This document shows, piece by piece, positions 15,979 to 16,115 of a stretch of DNA of 16,115 nucleotides; position 1 is the first letter of the stretch; each line of letters opens with the position of its first letter. Made by a program: the position numbers and the translations under genes. Below the pieces are notes generated by a model. That model searched no databases. It had not been told where the DNA came from and saw only the letters and a program-made list of their open reading frames with translations. This DNA is from Sideroxydans lithotrophicus (lineage in GTDB: Bacteria > Pseudomonadota > Gammaproteobacteria > Burkholderiales > Sulfuriferulaceae): contig DZDB01000033.1 in the NCBI GenBank assembly GCA_022736605.1, forward strand, positions 1 to 16,115, in the 5' to 3' direction.

Positions 15979-16115
15979 GGCGCACTCCTGTACAGACGCA
16001 AATCACGGATGCCCTTGTCGCTTGTGTACTGTTTCACACTAAACGGCACTTACAGCGAGTCCCTGATGGGTCAGCTGCAAGGCGCGGTTGCGCCGCCATA
16101 GTCATTCTATGGCAA
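15979..16115. other. Intergenic region upstream of the BON gene
   Basis: 137 bases with no gene I can support. It contains the BON ribosome site and, at its right end, two adjacent inverted repeats. I see no clear sigma70 or sigma54 promoter for the BON gene, and no third copy of the TGTCG-N8-CGACA dyad (only an isolated TGTCG half-site at about 16018). Confidence 0.6.
16081..16113. repeat. Tandem hairpins, REP-like element
   Basis: Two adjacent perfect inverted repeats: GGCGC-GGTT-GCGCC (16081-16094) and GCCATAG-TCATT-CTATGGC (16095-16113). No T run follows inside the window. The paired-palindrome form suggests a dispersed extragenic repeat, but only one copy is visible here. Confidence 0.5.

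Overview
The window is chromosomal DNA from a Gram-negative bacterium, most likely a betaproteobacterium. The evidence is the unbroken gene order rpsB-tsf-pyrH-frr-uppS-cdsA-dxr-rseP-bamA, proteobacterial versions of each protein, a fairly high GC content and an AttH-like secreted lipocalin next to an FtsX-type ABC exporter. I favour the Nitrosomonadales side of the class, but that is inference. I see no phage, transposon, CRISPR, tRNA or rRNA.

Region 1 (1-8740, all minus strand) is the housekeeping translation and envelope cluster. It starts at a sigma70-like promoter near 8707-8736 and a structured rpsB leader. It continues through rpsB, a strong intergenic terminator (probably an attenuator), tsf, pyrH and frr (translation and UMP supply), then uppS, cdsA, dxr, rseP and bamA (isoprenoid and lipid carriers, phospholipid, envelope stress, outer-membrane assembly). 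Genes from tsf down are tightly packed (overlaps or gaps of 10 bases or fewer). bamA is cut by the left edge.

Region 2 (8744-14752, minus strand) is a four-gene operon with 1-4 base overlaps: a LolD/MacB-type ABC ATPase, an 837-residue FtsX/YbbP-type permease, a secreted AttH/CrtC-like lipocalin protein and a full-length MsbA-type ABC exporter. The substrate is unknown; export of an envelope lipid or hydrophobic molecule is a reasonable guess.

Region 3 (14753-15676) is the most interesting part. It holds a divergent regulatory region and then a plus-strand bactofilin gene. The bactofilin has a near-perfect sigma54 promoter (TGGCACG-N4-TTGC), and two copies of an 18-bp dyad TGTCG-N8-CGACA lie about 110 and 178 bp upstream of the expected transcription start. 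That is where a sigma54 enhancer-binding protein would bind. The bactofilin and a convergent small BON-domain gene share a bidirectional terminator.

Region 4 (15979-16115) is non-coding as far as I can see and ends in two adjacent hairpins that resemble a REP-like element at the right edge.
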